Assembly: GCF_016722925.1 (NCBI RefSeq)
Contig: NZ_JAEQNC010000002.1
Span: forward strand, 248,001-312,000
Direction: 5' to 3'
Source: Phytoamicus setariae
GTDB lineage: Bacteria; Pseudomonadota; Alphaproteobacteria; Rhizobiales; Rhizobiaceae
DNA: 64,000 nucleotides
A program made the translations under genes and the position numbers. Positions 17,679 to 27,756 of this stretch are shown in pieces. Under the pieces are notes generated by a model that saw nothing but the letters and a program-made list of their open reading frames with translations, was not told the origin of the DNA and ran no database searches. Position 1 is the first letter of the stretch. Each line of letters begins with the position of its first letter.

Positions 17679-18452
17679 ATGTGTGGAAGATTTGCGCTGA
17701 CGGCAACACCCGAAGAGGTCAAGGAACTTCTCGCCCTGCTGGAGATCGAGGATTTCCCGGCCCGCTACAACATTGCCCCCACCCAGCCAATTCTGGCGAT
17801 CATTGCCGGGGACGCTACCGAGCCCGGCTCCAATCTGCCGACGCGCAAGGCGCTGTTGATACGATGGGGGCTGACACCCTCCTGGGTCAAGGATCCCCGC
17901 GAGTTTCCGCTTCTGATCAATGCGCGGTCCGAAACGGCAATCGGCAAGGCGTCGTTCAAGGTGGCCATGCGCCATCGCAGGATACTGATTCCGGCCTCCG
18001 GATTCTATGAATGGCATCGGCCGCCGAAAGAGAGTGGCGAAAAGAGCCAGGCTTACTGGGTCAGACCGAAGGGTGGGGGCCTTGTCGCTTTCGCGGGCCT
18101 GATGGAGACCTGGTCATCGGCGGATGGGTCCGAGGTCGACACTGGCGCTATTCTGACGGCGCAGTCGAACGAAAAATTCATGTCGATCCACGACCGGATG
18201 CCGGTGGTGATCGCGCCTGAAGATTACGAGCGTTGGTTGGATTGCCGGACGCAGGAGCCCCGGCATGTCACCGACCTGTTGACGCCGCCGGACGAGGATC
18301 TGTTCGAGGCGATCCCGGTCTCCGATCTGGTCAACAGGGTTGCCAATGTCGGCCCGGAACTGCAGGTCCGTATTGACGCAATGCCGGTTCCGGCTCCAAA
18401 GGCGAAGAAGAAGACTGGTGGCAATGACGATGGTCAGATGAACCTGTTTTGA
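17679..18452 (+). CDS. SOS response-associated peptidase (SRAP, YedK/HMCES family)
   Basis: 257 residues starting MCGRFALTATPEEV. Cys2, exposed after removal of Met1, forms the thiazolidine crosslink with abasic sites in single-stranded DNA. The other catalytic elements are visible: RYNIAPTQ, NARSETA, PASGFYEWH (Glu) and SIHDRMPV (His). Family role: protecting abasic sites at replication forks. The start is fixed by the invariant MCGRF; an upstream frame running into the divergent NUDIX gene is not real. The Lys-rich tail may contact DNA. Confidence 0.94.
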   Translation: MCGRFALTATPEEVKELLALLEIEDFPARYNIAPTQPILAIIAGDATEPGSNLPTRKALLIRWGLTPSWVKDPREFPLLINARSETAIGKASFKVAMRHRRILIPASGFYEWHRPPKESGEKSQAYWVRPKGGGLVAFAGLMETWSSADGSEVDTGAILTAQSNEKFMSIHDRMPVVIAPEDYERWLDCRTQEPRHVTDLLTPPDEDLFEAIPVSDLVNRVANVGPELQVRIDAMPVPAPKAKKKTGGNDDGQMNLF

Positions 18453-18727
18453 GGTCAGTTGCACATTCTGCAAAACCAAGCCGGGACCAGCCGGTAGATA
18501 GCTCATCGAACGCTCACGCCTCCTTGTCCGCATTGGCGGACCGAAACACCAATTCACCAGGCAGGGCACGGGTGTGGTCGCTGGCGCACCCACCGAAGCT
18601 TGATTGGCGGGGTGAAAGTGCGAGCTGGACCGGCCAGGCGACCGGCATGCATCCCCATGATTATTCGAGATTTTGCCTCGACCGGACGCCGGAGCTCGGT
18701 GCCTTTTCAAAAGCTTCACTCAATCAT
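18453..18727. other. Intergenic region, no gene seen
   Basis: No coding frame on either strand has a plausible start, composition or family match. A long minus-strand frame across this stretch runs antisense through the SRAP gene and is a shadow. The region leads into the operator-promoter at 18728. Confidence 0.4.
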
Positions 18728-18743
18728 TCAACCGATTGGTTGA
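18728..18743. promoter_or_regulatory. Operator palindrome 1 (TCAACC-GATT-GGTTGA)
   Basis: Perfect 6+6 inverted repeat overlapping the -35 box of the promoter at 18740-18768. The TCAAC/GTTGA half-sites match those of operator 2, 40 bases away centre to centre. This type of site is seen in front of ArsR-SRPBCC operons (family knowledge), but no arsR-like gene is present here. Confidence 0.6.
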
Positions 18744-18768
18744 CTTTCTGACTGTGCTCGCCTATATT
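18740..18768 (+). promoter_or_regulatory. Sigma-70 type promoter of the SRPBCC gene
   Basis: TTGACT (18740-18745), an exact 17-base spacer and TATATT (18763-18768): one of the best promoter matches in the window. Start expected near 18775. The transcript would carry a ~150-base untranslated leader to the ATG at 18929, unusually long for such a gene. Confidence 0.7.
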
Positions 18769-18786
18769 CAACCATACAGTTGAATA
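18765..18786. promoter_or_regulatory. Operator palindrome 2 (TATTCAAC-CATACA-GTTGAATA)
   Basis: Perfect 8+8 inverted repeat overlapping the -10 box and the expected start point. Occupancy would block transcription. Shares half-sites with operator 1, so one dimeric repressor probably binds both on the same DNA face (40-base spacing). Confidence 0.65.
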
Positions 18787-18928
18787 ACATGACTTGAAAC
18801 CGGTCCGTTCTTCACGCCGCGCACTGAATACGACCGTAGACTGCAGTCCTGACTGAGCCCATCCGTTTGACGTCGTGCGCGAGGTTTGCGGGGCAGGCCA
18901 CACCTCAAACTGAAAACAGGAGATATCC

Positions 18929-19408
18929 ATGACAGAGCACAGCTTCACCACCAACTTTACGGTCGACCAGACGCCGGAGGCCGTTTTCGCTGCCATCAAC
19001 AATGTTCGCGGATGGTGGTCGGAAGAAATCGATGGCAGCACCGACAAGCTCGGCGAGGTGTTTGATTATCGCTACAAGGACGTCCATTTTTGCAAAGTGA
19101 AAGTAACGGAACTGGTCCCCGGCAAGAAGGTCGGCTGGTTCATCGTGGACAACTACTTCAGCTTCACAAAGGACGAAACCGAGTGGAAGGGCACGAGCAT
19201 CGCTTTCGATATCGCCCAAAAAGGCGACAAGACGGAGGTACGGGTGACGCACCAGGGTCTCGTTCCGGAATACGAGTGTTACGATATCTGTTCAGACGGT
19301 TGGACCACTTATATCAACGGCAGCCTGCGGAGCCTGATTGCGACGGGCAAGGGGCGGCCGAATGTCGGTCAGCCGATGAATGAAAGTGAGCGGGCACTCA
19401 CGCTCTGA
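18929..19408 (+). CDS. SRPBCC domain protein (AHSA1-like)
   Basis: 159 residues starting MTEHSFTTNFTVDQTPEAVFAAINNVRGWW, the strand-helix opening of the START/Bet v1-like (SRPBCC) fold; the WW and the later WTTYINGSLRSLI C-terminal helix match AHSA1/SRPBCC sequences of the kind normally co-operonic with an ArsR regulator. Function unknown; small hydrophobic ligand binding is typical of the fold. CAGGAG precedes the ATG. A double operator and promoter lie 140-200 bases upstream, but the regulator gene is missing from this locus. Confidence 0.82.
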   Translation: MTEHSFTTNFTVDQTPEAVFAAINNVRGWWSEEIDGSTDKLGEVFDYRYKDVHFCKVKVTELVPGKKVGWFIVDNYFSFTKDETEWKGTSIAFDIAQKGDKTEVRVTHQGLVPEYECYDICSDGWTTYINGSLRSLIATGKGRPNVGQPMNESERALTL

Positions 19409-19425
19409 CTAATCCTGCATTTGGT

Positions 19426-19450
19426 CGCCGCCTGGCCCGGCCGGGCGGCG
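19426..19450. terminator. GC-rich hairpin after the SRPBCC gene
   Basis: CGCCGCC (19426-19432) pairs with GGCGGCG (19444-19450), with further pairing GGCCC/GGCC inside. No T-run follows, so termination may be weak. Confidence 0.45.
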
Positions 19451-19491
19451 CACCTCGAGCAGAGTTGTCCCAACCGCGATGAAAGACCGAC

Positions 19492-19519
19492 TTGTTCGCC
19501 TCACGCTCCGCTGTATAGA
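19492..19519 (+). promoter_or_regulatory. Putative promoter of the PaiB-like gene
   Basis: TTGTTC (19492-19497), 16-base spacer, TATAGA (19514-19519); the ATG follows at 19547. Moderate match by eye. Confidence 0.4.
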
Positions 19520-19546
19520 CTATCGCAGCTATTTTGAGGTCGAACG

Positions 19547-20185
19547 ATGTACCAGCCACCGCATTTCCGCGAAGAACGCACGGATGTTCTGCATGCATTG
19601 ATGCGCGCCCATCCCCTGGCGACCCTGATTGCGACCGGCCCGGATGGCGAGCCTGAGGCGAATGTCATTCCGATGTTGCTCGACGAAGGCCGGGGGGCGA
19701 TGGGCACCTTGAAGGCGCATGTCGCCCGCGCCAATCCGCAGTGGAAGATTCTGGCCGAGACGGGCAGGGCGCTGGTGATATTTCAGGGGCCGGACGCCTA
19801 CATCACCCCGTCTTGGTATGTGACCAAGGAGGAAAACCACAAGGTCGTGCCAACATGGAATTATGCGATTGTACAGGTGCGCGGCAACGTCACCGTGCAC
19901 CAAGACGCTGCGTGGCTTGCGCAGCAGATTCGCGAGTTGACCCAGTCCCAAGAGGGTGGGCGCAAGCAACCGTGGGCGGTCGACGATGCACCGCAGAATT
20001 TCATTGACGCCCAGATCCGGGGCATTGTCGGTCTCGAAATCGAGATCACCGCCATCGAGGGCAAATGGAAGGTCAGCCAGAACCGCCCGGCCGCTGATCG
20101 AACAGGCGTTGTGCAGGGGCTTGAGGCGGAGGGCAATGTCGCAGCGTCAGATATGGCCGGATTGGTGAAGACGTTCGGCGGCTAA
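19547..20185 (+). CDS. PaiB-like FMN-binding protein
   Basis: 212 residues with the PaiB family pattern: MYQPPHFREERTDVLHALM, then LATLIATGPDGEPEANVIPML and GPDAYITPSWYVTKEENHK, and a C-terminal RGIVGLEIEITAIEGKWKVSQNR. The fold is a flavin-reductase-like split barrel. PaiB was named as a repressor of sporulation and protease genes in Bacillus; in proteobacteria the role is not defined and 'negative transcriptional regulator' annotations are by name only. Single-gene unit; the lysE-like exporter follows 108 bases later. Confidence 0.88.
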   Translation: MYQPPHFREERTDVLHALMRAHPLATLIATGPDGEPEANVIPMLLDEGRGAMGTLKAHVARANPQWKILAETGRALVIFQGPDAYITPSWYVTKEENHKVVPTWNYAIVQVRGNVTVHQDAAWLAQQIRELTQSQEGGRKQPWAVDDAPQNFIDAQIRGIVGLEIEITAIEGKWKVSQNRPAADRTGVVQGLEAEGNVAASDMAGLVKTFGG

Positions 20186-20293
20186 GTGTATCGATGGCTG
20201 GCTTGGTGGGCTAAGCGGAACGGACGGTCGACCACTTCACAAATGGATTGATTCGCGGCTAAAAGGCCCGCCACGCTTATTGTCCGGAATACC

Positions 20294-20911
20294 ATGTCCC
20301 CCATTCTCAATGCCTCGCTCTCCGGCTTGCTGCTCGGAGCCTCGCTTATCATTGCCATCGGCGCACAAAATGCCTTCATCCTCAGGCAGGGCCTTTTGCG
20401 CAAGCATGTCTTTGTGCTTTGTCTGATTTGCGCACTGTCGGATGCGACGCTGATCGCGGTGGGGGTGGCGGGTCTTGGCACGCTGATCGCCCAGGCGCCG
20501 GCGCTGATCAATGCAGTGACGATCGGGGGGGCGCTGTTTCTGGCCGCCTATGCGCTCATTGCCTTTAAGCGCGCGCTCCATCCGACAGCAATGAAGGCGG
20601 CGGAAATCCGCGATGGCAGCCTGGGTGCGGCGCTGGCGGCATGCCTTGCCTTCACCTTCCTCAATCCGCATGTCTATCTGGATACGGTCGTGCTTCTGGG
20701 CGGCCTGTCGGCGGCCTATGAAGGATCGGCGCGCTTTGCGTATGGCGCGGGCGCGGCTGTCGCCTCCTTCGTCTGGTTCTTCGGCCTCGGCTATGGCGCG
20801 CGCCTGCTTGAACCGGTATTTGCCAAACCCGCCGCGTGGCGGGTACTCGACGTTCTCATTGGTCTCGTGATGGCATTGCTTGCCATCAGCCTCGTCCAGA
20901 GGTTGCTTTGA
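20294..20911 (+). CDS. argO: LysE/ArgO family amino-acid exporter
   Basis: 205 residues with about six membrane segments. The N-terminus LIIAIGAQNAFILRQGLLR and LCALSDATLI-like segment (LICALSDATLIAVGVAG) are the LysE/ArgO signature, and TFLNPHVYLDTVVLLG is the second conserved motif. Members export basic amino acids such as arginine or lysine; substrate here is by similarity only. No LysG/ArgP-type regulator lies adjacent; the upstream gene is PaiB-like. Confidence 0.88.
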   Translation: MSPILNASLSGLLLGASLIIAIGAQNAFILRQGLLRKHVFVLCLICALSDATLIAVGVAGLGTLIAQAPALINAVTIGGALFLAAYALIAFKRALHPTAMKAAEIRDGSLGAALAACLAFTFLNPHVYLDTVVLLGGLSAAYEGSARFAYGAGAAVASFVWFFGLGYGARLLEPVFAKPAAWRVLDVLIGLVMALLAISLVQRLL

Positions 20912-20914
20912 GCG

Positions 20915-21082
20915 TCAGGCGGCGGCCTTGCCGGCTGGCTTTTCCTCGATCTTTTCCTCGGCCTTGGCGTCCTTGCCGGCCTGCAGCATCAGCGCGGCGG
21001 CCAGCAGGTCGCGCGGGCCAAGCGGTCGGTAGTTCGACAGAAGATCGTTAATGTTTTGTTTACGTTTTTCAATGGGGTTCAT
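20915..21082 (-). CDS. Small hypothetical protein
   Basis: 55 residues: MNPIEKRKQNINDLLSNYR, then PLGPRDLLAAALMLQAG and a Lys/Glu/Ala-rich tail. The first ~40 residues are ordered-looking; the tail is probably disordered. TAGGGA precedes the two possible ATG codons (21085, 21082). It lies 3 bases from the convergent argO stop. Not recognised; it could be spurious, but the ribosome-binding site and the composition support a real small gene. Confidence 0.5.
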   Translation of the reverse strand: MNPIEKRKQNINDLLSNYRPLGPRDLLAAALMLQAGKDAKAEEKIEEKPAGKAAA

Positions 21083-21481
21083 CATGTTCCCTAATCCATG
21101 TTGTGAAGTCTTGCTTGACTCGCTTATGCCCATTTGATTGGGACAAAAGCATGGCGTGCCGACCAGGCTTCTTTTCATCTTCAACAATAACGTGCGCTTG
21201 TGGGAAATCTGTCACGCAGGGAACACGGCCTGAAGAGGGTGGTGACGTCAACTGGCATCACGGTCCGCGCGCAATTTTCGAATCCGCAGCCCCTGCCGAT
21301 CTTGACCGAAATCGTGGAACGCGCGATAAGAGCGCCATGAAAACGATAATTTGCATTTGCCGGAACATTATTCGCTAGCCCAAAGCTGGCCCGGCCGTTT
21401 TCGTCTCCTGACATACCAAGAGCTCAAAACGCCCCGGTCAGCCGGGTTAGGTGTTTTGTCGGTATGCCCCGGGAGAGATCT
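21083..21481. other. cysS upstream region with a leader hairpin
   Basis: About 400 bases without a convincing gene. Just before cysS, AAAACGCC (21426-21433) pairs with GGTGTTTT (21450-21457) around an inner CCGG-TCAG-CCGG stem, forming a long interrupted hairpin that ends 24 bases before the ATG. It could be an attenuator or the end of an upstream transcript. No T-box features are seen. Confidence 0.4.
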
Positions 21482-22891
21482 ATGGCCGATGCGCCGCAAC
21501 TGAAGCTCTATAATACGCTGACGCGCGAAAAGACGCCGTTTTCGCCGATCGATCCGGCCAACGTCCGCATGTATGTCTGCGGCCCCACCGTCTATGATTT
21601 CGCCCATATCGGCAATGCCCGACCGGTCATCGTCTTCGATGTGCTCTACCGGCTGCTGCGGCATGTCTATGGCGAAAACCATGTCACCTATATCAGAAAC
21701 ATCACCGACCTCGATGACAAGATCAATGCCCGCGCGCTGCGCGACTATCCCGGCATGGAGCTCAATGCGGCGATCCGGCTGGTGACGGAAAAGACCGAGC
21801 AGCAATTCCAGCAGGACGTGAAGGCACTTGGCTGCCTTGAGCCCGACCACCAGCCGCGTGCGACAGAACACATCGCCGGCATGATCAGGATCATCCAGCA
21901 GCTCATCGATCGCGGCAATGCCTATGTGGTGACCGGCGGCGACGGCAGGGAAGTGCTGTTTTCCACCGGCTCGATGCCTGATTACGGTCAGCTTTCCAAG
22001 CGCAAGCTGGAGGACCAGCAGGCCGGCGCCCGCGTGGCGGTCGAAGCGCACAAGAGGAACCCGGCCGATTTCGTGCTGTGGAAGGAATCTGCGGCCGATC
22101 AGCCCGGCTGGCCGGCCGAGTTCACTTTCGAGGGAGCCACAACCGCCATCTTCGGCCGGCCCGGCTGGCATATCGAGTGCTCGGCGATGGCGTCTGCGCA
22201 TCTCGGAGAGGTCTTCGACATCCATGGCGGCGGTCTGGACCTGATCTTCCCGCATCATGAAAACGAGATTGCCCAGTCGCGCTGCGCCCACGGAACTGAT
22301 GTGATGGCCAATGTCTGGATGCACAACGGCTTCGTCCAGGTCGAAGGCAGGAAAATGTCGAAGTCCGAAGGCAACTTCGTGACGATTTACGAGCTACTGC
22401 ACACCGAAAAATTCGGCGGCCGCCAGTGGCCGGGCGACGTGCTACGCCTTGCCATGCTGATGACCCATTACCGCGAACCGATCGATTTCAGCATCAAGCG
22501 GCTGGAAGAGGCCGAGCGGCTGTTGGCAAAATGGCCGGCAGGTGATGTCGGCGCGGCACAGCCCCATGAGAGCGTGCTCGTCGCCTTGGCGGACGATCTC
22601 AACACTGTCGCGGCTGTTCAGGCTCTGCATGGTCTGGCGCATTCCGATCCGGCGGCCTTTGCCGCAAGTGCTGCGCTGCTCGGAATCGTACCGAAAAAGC
22701 AGGAGATTTCAGAGGCGTTGAGCGAAGGCGTTGAATCGATCATTCAACTGCGTCTTGAGATGCTGAAAGCCAAAAACTTCGCCGAAGCAGACAAGATCCG
22801 CGACGATCTGCTTGCCAAGGGCATCCAGCTCAAGGACGGCAAGGACCCGGCGACGGGAGAACGCGTGACGACGTGGGAGGTGAAGCGGTGA
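21482..22891 (+). CDS. cysS: Cysteinyl-tRNA synthetase
   Basis: Class I enzyme charging tRNA-Cys. 469 residues with zinc ligand Cys33 in [14 protein letters not shown] (42-45), WHIECSAM (second zinc ligand), [11 protein letters not shown] and KMSKS (291-295). The C-terminal part is the usual anticodon-binding helical domain. The ATG at 21482 follows GGGAGAG; an upstream start at 21464 lacks support. The vapBC operator begins 19 bases after the stop. Confidence 0.96.
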   Translation: MADAPQLKLYNTLTREKTPFSPIDPANVRMYVCGPTVYDFAHIGNARPVIVFDVLYRLLRHVYGENHVTYIRNITDLDDKINARALRDYPGMELNAAIRLVTEKTEQQFQQDVKALGCLEPDHQPRATEHIAGMIRIIQQLIDRGNAYVVTGGDGREVLFSTGSMPDYGQLSKRKLEDQQAGARVAVEAHKRNPADFVLWKESAADQPGWPAEFTFEGATTAIFGRPGWHIECSAMASAHLGEVFDIHGGGLDLIFPHHENEIAQSRCAHGTDVMANVWMHNGFVQVEGRKMSKSEGNFVTIYELLHTEKFGGRQWPGDVLRLAMLMTHYREPIDFSIKRLEEAERLLAKWPAGDVGAAQPHESVLVALADDLNTVAAVQALHGLAHSDPAAFAASAALLGIVPKKQEISEALSEGVESIIQLRLEMLKAKNFAEADKIRDDLLAKGIQLKDGKDPATGERVTTWEVKR

Positions 22892-22910
22892 TTGCGCTTT
22901 GCCATATCAA

Positions 22911-22932
22911 GGCATATGCTTCGGCATATGCC
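22911..22932. promoter_or_regulatory. Probable VapBC operator
   Basis: GGCATATGC (22911-22919) and GGCATATGCC (22923-22932): two copies 12 bases apart, each holding the self-complementary GCATATGC. They lie directly upstream of the vapB ribosome-binding site, the standard place for autoregulation by VapBC. Confidence 0.6.
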
Positions 22933-22949
22933 AAATAGGAGAGCCGACG

Positions 22950-23189
22950 ATGGGAATGGAACGTCATGTGAAGGTCTTCAGGAATGGCCGTAACCGCGCC
23001 GTTCGCATTCCCGTCGAGTTCGAGTTTCCTGGCGACGAGGTGATCATGCGCAAGGAAGGCGATCGAATCATCCTGGAGCCGGTGAAGAAAACCGATCTAC
23101 TGGAGTGGCTGGCGATGATCGAGCCTTGGGACGAGGACTTTCCTGATCTCGATGAAAGGCAGGCACCACCAGAGGATGTCAACTTATGA
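22950..23189 (+). CDS. vapB: Antitoxin VapB (AbrB-type)
   Basis: 79 residues starting MGMERHVKVFRNGRNRAVRIPVEFE, the swapped-hairpin AbrB DNA-binding domain of VapB, with DEVIMRKEGDRIILEPV completing it; the C-terminal WDEDFPDLDERQAPPEDVNL arm would insert into the toxin. AGGAG precedes the ATG. Stop and vapC start overlap (ATGA at 23186-23189), the classic toxin-antitoxin coupling. Confidence 0.93.
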   Translation: MGMERHVKVFRNGRNRAVRIPVEFEFPGDEVIMRKEGDRIILEPVKKTDLLEWLAMIEPWDEDFPDLDERQAPPEDVNL

Positions 23190-23614
23190 CGTCCTGCGCT
23201 TACATGCTGGATACCAACATAGTCTCCGATCTCCTCAAGAATCCGAGGGGCGGTGTTAGTCGCAAAGTTCGCCATTATGGCATCGAGGCTATTTGTGTCA
23301 GCTCGATCGTGGCTTCCGAAATGCGATATGGCGCGTTGAAAAGAGGGTCCGCTCGGCTTGTTGATGCAATCGAGGACGTGCTCAGTCGAATCCAGCTTTT
23401 CGACTACGACGATTCCGCAGCTGTCTCCTATGCGGCCATGCGTTGTGGCTTGGAAAGGCGGGGTAGCCCGATCGGCACGACCGACCTGTTTATCGCCGCT
23501 CATGCACTCTCGCTGGATCTCACGCTGGTCACCGACAATGTCCGCGAGTTCTCGCGTGTCGAAGGCCTGAAAGTCGAAAACTGGATAGAGAGGGACGGCG
23601 TTGATGATAAGTGA
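23186..23614 (+). CDS. vapC: Toxin VapC (PIN-domain ribonuclease)
   Basis: 142 residues with all four PIN acidic residues: MLDTNIVSDLL (Asp9), SEMRYGAL (Glu45), GTTDLFIAAHA (Asp100) and VTDNVREF (Asp117). An active Mg-dependent RNase, probably cutting tRNA or rRNA as for other VapC toxins. Starts inside the vapB stop. Its 3' end overlaps the first GFA gene by 11 bases, tying the toxin-antitoxin pair to the metabolic genes downstream. Confidence 0.93.
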   Translation: MTSCAYMLDTNIVSDLLKNPRGGVSRKVRHYGIEAICVSSIVASEMRYGALKRGSARLVDAIEDVLSRIQLFDYDDSAAVSYAAMRCGLERRGSPIGTTDLFIAAHALSLDLTLVTDNVREFSRVEGLKVENWIERDGVDDK

Positions 23615-24071
23615 ACCCATGTCCGGCGGCTGCCAGTGCGGGGCGGTGCGCTTTAGTGCCGGCAAGCTCGGCCGCCCGTCCATCTGTCATTGCCGCATGT
23701 GCCAGAAGGCGTTCGGGTCGTTTTTCGGCGCTTTCGTCACCGCAGACCAGGCGCATCTCCATTGGACGCGCGGCGCGCCGAGCTGGTACAAATCCTCCAA
23801 CAAGGTGCATCGCGGTTTCTGCCAGCGCTGCGGTACACCGCTCGCTTATCGCCATGCCGGCGGCATCGAAATGGCCATCGGCGCGTTCGATCATCCGGAA
23901 AAGCTCGAGCCGCAGGTGCAAGTCAACCATGCCCAGCGCCTGCCATGGATCGAACGGCTTTTCGACAAGCCGGTCATCGAGGGCGAGCCCTATCAAACGT
24001 TCTTCGATTCCATCGAAAGCTACCAGCATCCCGACCACGATACGGCCAAATGGCCGGAGGAGGAGAAATGA
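23604..24071 (+). CDS. GFA family protein 1 (CENP-V/glutathione-dependent formaldehyde-activating fold)
   Basis: 155 residues with seven zinc-ligand cysteines: GGCQCGAVRF (Cys10, 12), ICHCRMCQKAFG (28, 30, 33) and FCQRCGTPLAY (73, 76). These bind two zincs in the Mss4-like GFA fold. Family members may react glutathione with formaldehyde or bind other small molecules; most have no proven function. First of three tandem paralogs. A TTG at 23601 precedes the ATG. Ends YQHPDHDTAKWPEEEK, a C-terminal motif repeated in all three copies. Confidence 0.9.
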   Translation: MISEPMSGGCQCGAVRFSAGKLGRPSICHCRMCQKAFGSFFGAFVTADQAHLHWTRGAPSWYKSSNKVHRGFCQRCGTPLAYRHAGGIEMAIGAFDHPEKLEPQVQVNHAQRLPWIERLFDKPVIEGEPYQTFFDSIESYQHPDHDTAKWPEEEK

Positions 24072-24582
24072 TAGCGAACGTCCACACCGGCGGCTGCCAA
24101 TGCGGGGCGGTGCGGTTCCGCCTTGAGGGCAAGCCGGGCCAAGCGTCGATCTGTCATTGCCGCATGTGCCAGAAGGCGTTCGGCGCTTTCTATGCGCCGC
24201 TTGTCTCTGTCGGTGCGGCGAAGTTCGCCTGGACGCGCGGCAGGCCGAAGATGTTTCGTTCCTCCAACTACGTCTTGCGCGGCTTCTGCAAGAACTGCGG
24301 CACGCCGCTTTCCTATGAAGCACCCGATGGGATCGGGCTGGCGATCGGCGCTTTCGATGTGCCTGGCCGGCTGCCGCCCGTGGTCCAGTTCGGCATTGAG
24401 GCGAAGATACCATTTGTCGATCAGCTGCACGAGCTTGCGGGCCACGACACGATGGACGATCTGGAGAGTGCGCCATTTCTGAGCGATCTTGTGACTTTTC
24501 AGCATCCGGACCATGACACGACGGGCTGGGAGCCGAGAGTGGATGCCGAGGCCGAGCATTGGCGGCCGAAGGAGGAAGGCGT

Positions 24583-24586
<4 letters not shown>
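24068..24586 (+). CDS. GFA family protein 2
   Basis: 172 residues with the same cysteine set (GGCQCGAVRF, ICHCRMCQKAFG, FCKNCGTPLSY) and ending with FQHPDHDTTGWEP. ATG overlaps the GFA1 stop (ATGA). It shares an identical 35-base stretch with GFA1 around the CHCRMC codons (about 23682-23716 and 24150-24184), evidence of recent duplication or gene conversion. The middle part differs (QLHELAGHDTMDDLES), so the substrates may differ. Confidence 0.9.
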
Positions 24587-26035
<1,449 letters not shown>

Positions 26036-26036
<1 letters not shown>

Positions 26037-26098
26037 CCCCTCATCCGGCTGCCGCCACCTTCTCCCCGTTCGCGGGGAGAGGGTCAGGGGGAGGGGCA
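26036..26098. repeat. Rhizobial short intergenic repeat (RIME-like), copy 2
   Basis: CCCCTCATCCGGCTGCCGCC then ACCTTCTCCCC-GTTCG-CGGGGAGAGGGT, a hairpin. Same family as the element at 10020-10150, inverted relative to it. It lies between pip and the citramalate synthase gene and may end the pip transcript. Confidence 0.75.
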
Positions 26099-26129
26099 GA
26101 CATGGAATGCAGTTTCGAACTTGAAAGAA

Positions 26130-27755
26130 ATGACGATGACACGCGAACGCATCTATCTCTTCGACACGACTTTGCGCGACGGGCAGCAGACGCCCGGTAT
26201 CGATTTTTCGGTCGAGGACAAGATCGCCATTGCCAACATGCTGGATGCGTTCGGCATCGACTATGTCGAGGGCGGCTATCCCGGCGCCAACCCCACCGAC
26301 ACCGCATTCTTCGAGAAGAAGCGCACGACCCGCTCGCACTTCGTTGCCTTCGGCATGACCAAGCGGGCGGGCGTGTCCACCTCAAATGATCCCGGGCTGG
26401 CGATCCTGCTGCAATCGAAGTCTGACGCCGTCTGTCTGGTGGCCAAGAGCTGGGACTATCATGTGAAAGTCGCGCTTGGCTGCACCAACGAGGAAAACCT
26501 CGAGTCCATCGACCAGTCGGTGAAGGCCGTCTCTGCCACCGGCAAGGAAGCGATGATCGACTGCGAACATTTCTTCGACGGCTTCAAAAACAATCGCGGC
26601 TACGCGCTGGCCTGCGCCAGGACCGCCTATGAAGCTGGAGCGCGCTGGATCGTGCTCTGCGACACCAACGGCGGCACCCAACCCTCGGAAGTGCGCGAGA
26701 TCGTCGCTGCCGTGATCGCTTCGGGCGTTCCGGGAAGCCACCTCGGCATTCATGCCCACAACGACACCGGACAGGCGGTCGCCAATTCTCTCGCCGCCGT
26801 CGAAGCGGGTGTGCGGCAGGTGCAGGGCACGCTCAACGGCATCGGCGAGCGCTGCGGCAACGCCAACCTCGTGACGATCATCCCGACACTGGTGCTGAAG
26901 CCGGCCTTCAACGAGCGTTTTGAGACCAGCATCGATGCGGAAAAGCTGCAGGAACTGACGAGCCTCAGCCATGCCTTCGACGAGATGCTCAACCGCTCGC
27001 CGGATCATCAGATGCCCTATGTCGGTGCATCGGCGTTTGCGACCAAGGCGGGCATCCATGCCTCCGCCTTGCTTAAGGACCCGCGCACCTATGAACATGT
27101 GCCGCCCGAAACGGTGGGCAACCTGCGCAAGGTCATGGTGTCGGATCAGGGCGGCAAGTCCAACTTCATCAACGCGCTCAAGCGCCGCGGGATCGTCGTC
27201 TCAAAGGACGATCCGAAGCTCGACCAACTGATCGGTGTCGTCAAGGATCGCGAGGCGTCCGGCTATGCCTACGAGGGAGCGGATGCGAGCTTCGAGATGC
27301 TGGCACGCCGCATTCTCGGTTCGGTGCCGGAATTCTTCCTGGTCGAGGGCTATCGGGCGATGGTCGAGCGCCGTTTCGACGCCAACGGCAACCTGAAAAC
27401 CGTGTCCGAAGCGGTGGTCAAGGTCAAGATCGACGGCGAACAGATCATGTCGGTCGCCGAAAGTGTCCATGGCCCTGTCAACGCGCTCGACATCGCGCTC
27501 CGCAAGGATCTCGGCAAATACCAGGCGGAAATCGCCGATCTCGAGCTCGCCGACTTCAAGGTGCGCATCCTCAACGGCAGCACCGCGGCTGTGACCCGCG
27601 TCCTGATCGAATCCACCGACGCGACCGGCGCCCGTTGGTGGACCGTCGGCGTATCCGACAACGTCATAGACGCATCGTTCCAGGCGCTGATGGATTCGAT
27701 CATCTACAAGCTGATGAAGAATCGGGATCAGGCCGGCCAGATCGCTGCGGAGTGA
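26130..27755 (+). CDS. cimA: (R)-citramalate synthase (CimA / TIGR00977 type)
   Basis: About 541 residues of the HMGL-like/LeuA family: YLFDTTLRDGQQTPGIDFS (metal and substrate site), EGGYPGANPTD, CDTNGGTQP and HAHNDTGQAVANSLAAV, plus a C-terminal allosteric LeuA dimer domain with DALD-like repeats (GSTAAVTRVLIEST). The GYPGANP pattern points to citramalate synthase of the TIGR00977 type, which condenses pyruvate and acetyl-CoA in a threonine-independent route to isoleucine, not leuA. Start uncertain between ATG 26130 and 26136 (TTG 26121 is possible). Confidence 0.88.
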   Translation: MTMTRERIYLFDTTLRDGQQTPGIDFSVEDKIAIANMLDAFGIDYVEGGYPGANPTDTAFFEKKRTTRSHFVAFGMTKRAGVSTSNDPGLAILLQSKSDAVCLVAKSWDYHVKVALGCTNEENLESIDQSVKAVSATGKEAMIDCEHFFDGFKNNRGYALACARTAYEAGARWIVLCDTNGGTQPSEVREIVAAVIASGVPGSHLGIHAHNDTGQAVANSLAAVEAGVRQVQGTLNGIGERCGNANLVTIIPTLVLKPAFNERFETSIDAEKLQELTSLSHAFDEMLNRSPDHQMPYVGASAFATKAGIHASALLKDPRTYEHVPPETVGNLRKVMVSDQGGKSNFINALKRRGIVVSKDDPKLDQLIGVVKDREASGYAYEGADASFEMLARRILGSVPEFFLVEGYRAMVERRFDANGNLKTVSEAVVKVKIDGEQIMSVAESVHGPVNALDIALRKDLGKYQAEIADLELADFKVRILNGSTAAVTRVLIESTDATGARWWTVGVSDNVIDASFQALMDSIIYKLMKNRDQAGQIAAE

Positions 27756-27756
27756 G

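Noticed and set aside
18114-18719. Minus-strand open frame that covers the gap after the SRAP gene
   Set aside because: Runs antisense through the SRAP gene, with no family match or ribosome-binding site.
22911-22932. GGCATATGC repeats as the start of a CRISPR-like array
   Set aside because: Only two short copies 12 bases apart in a toxin-antitoxin promoter; no spacers.
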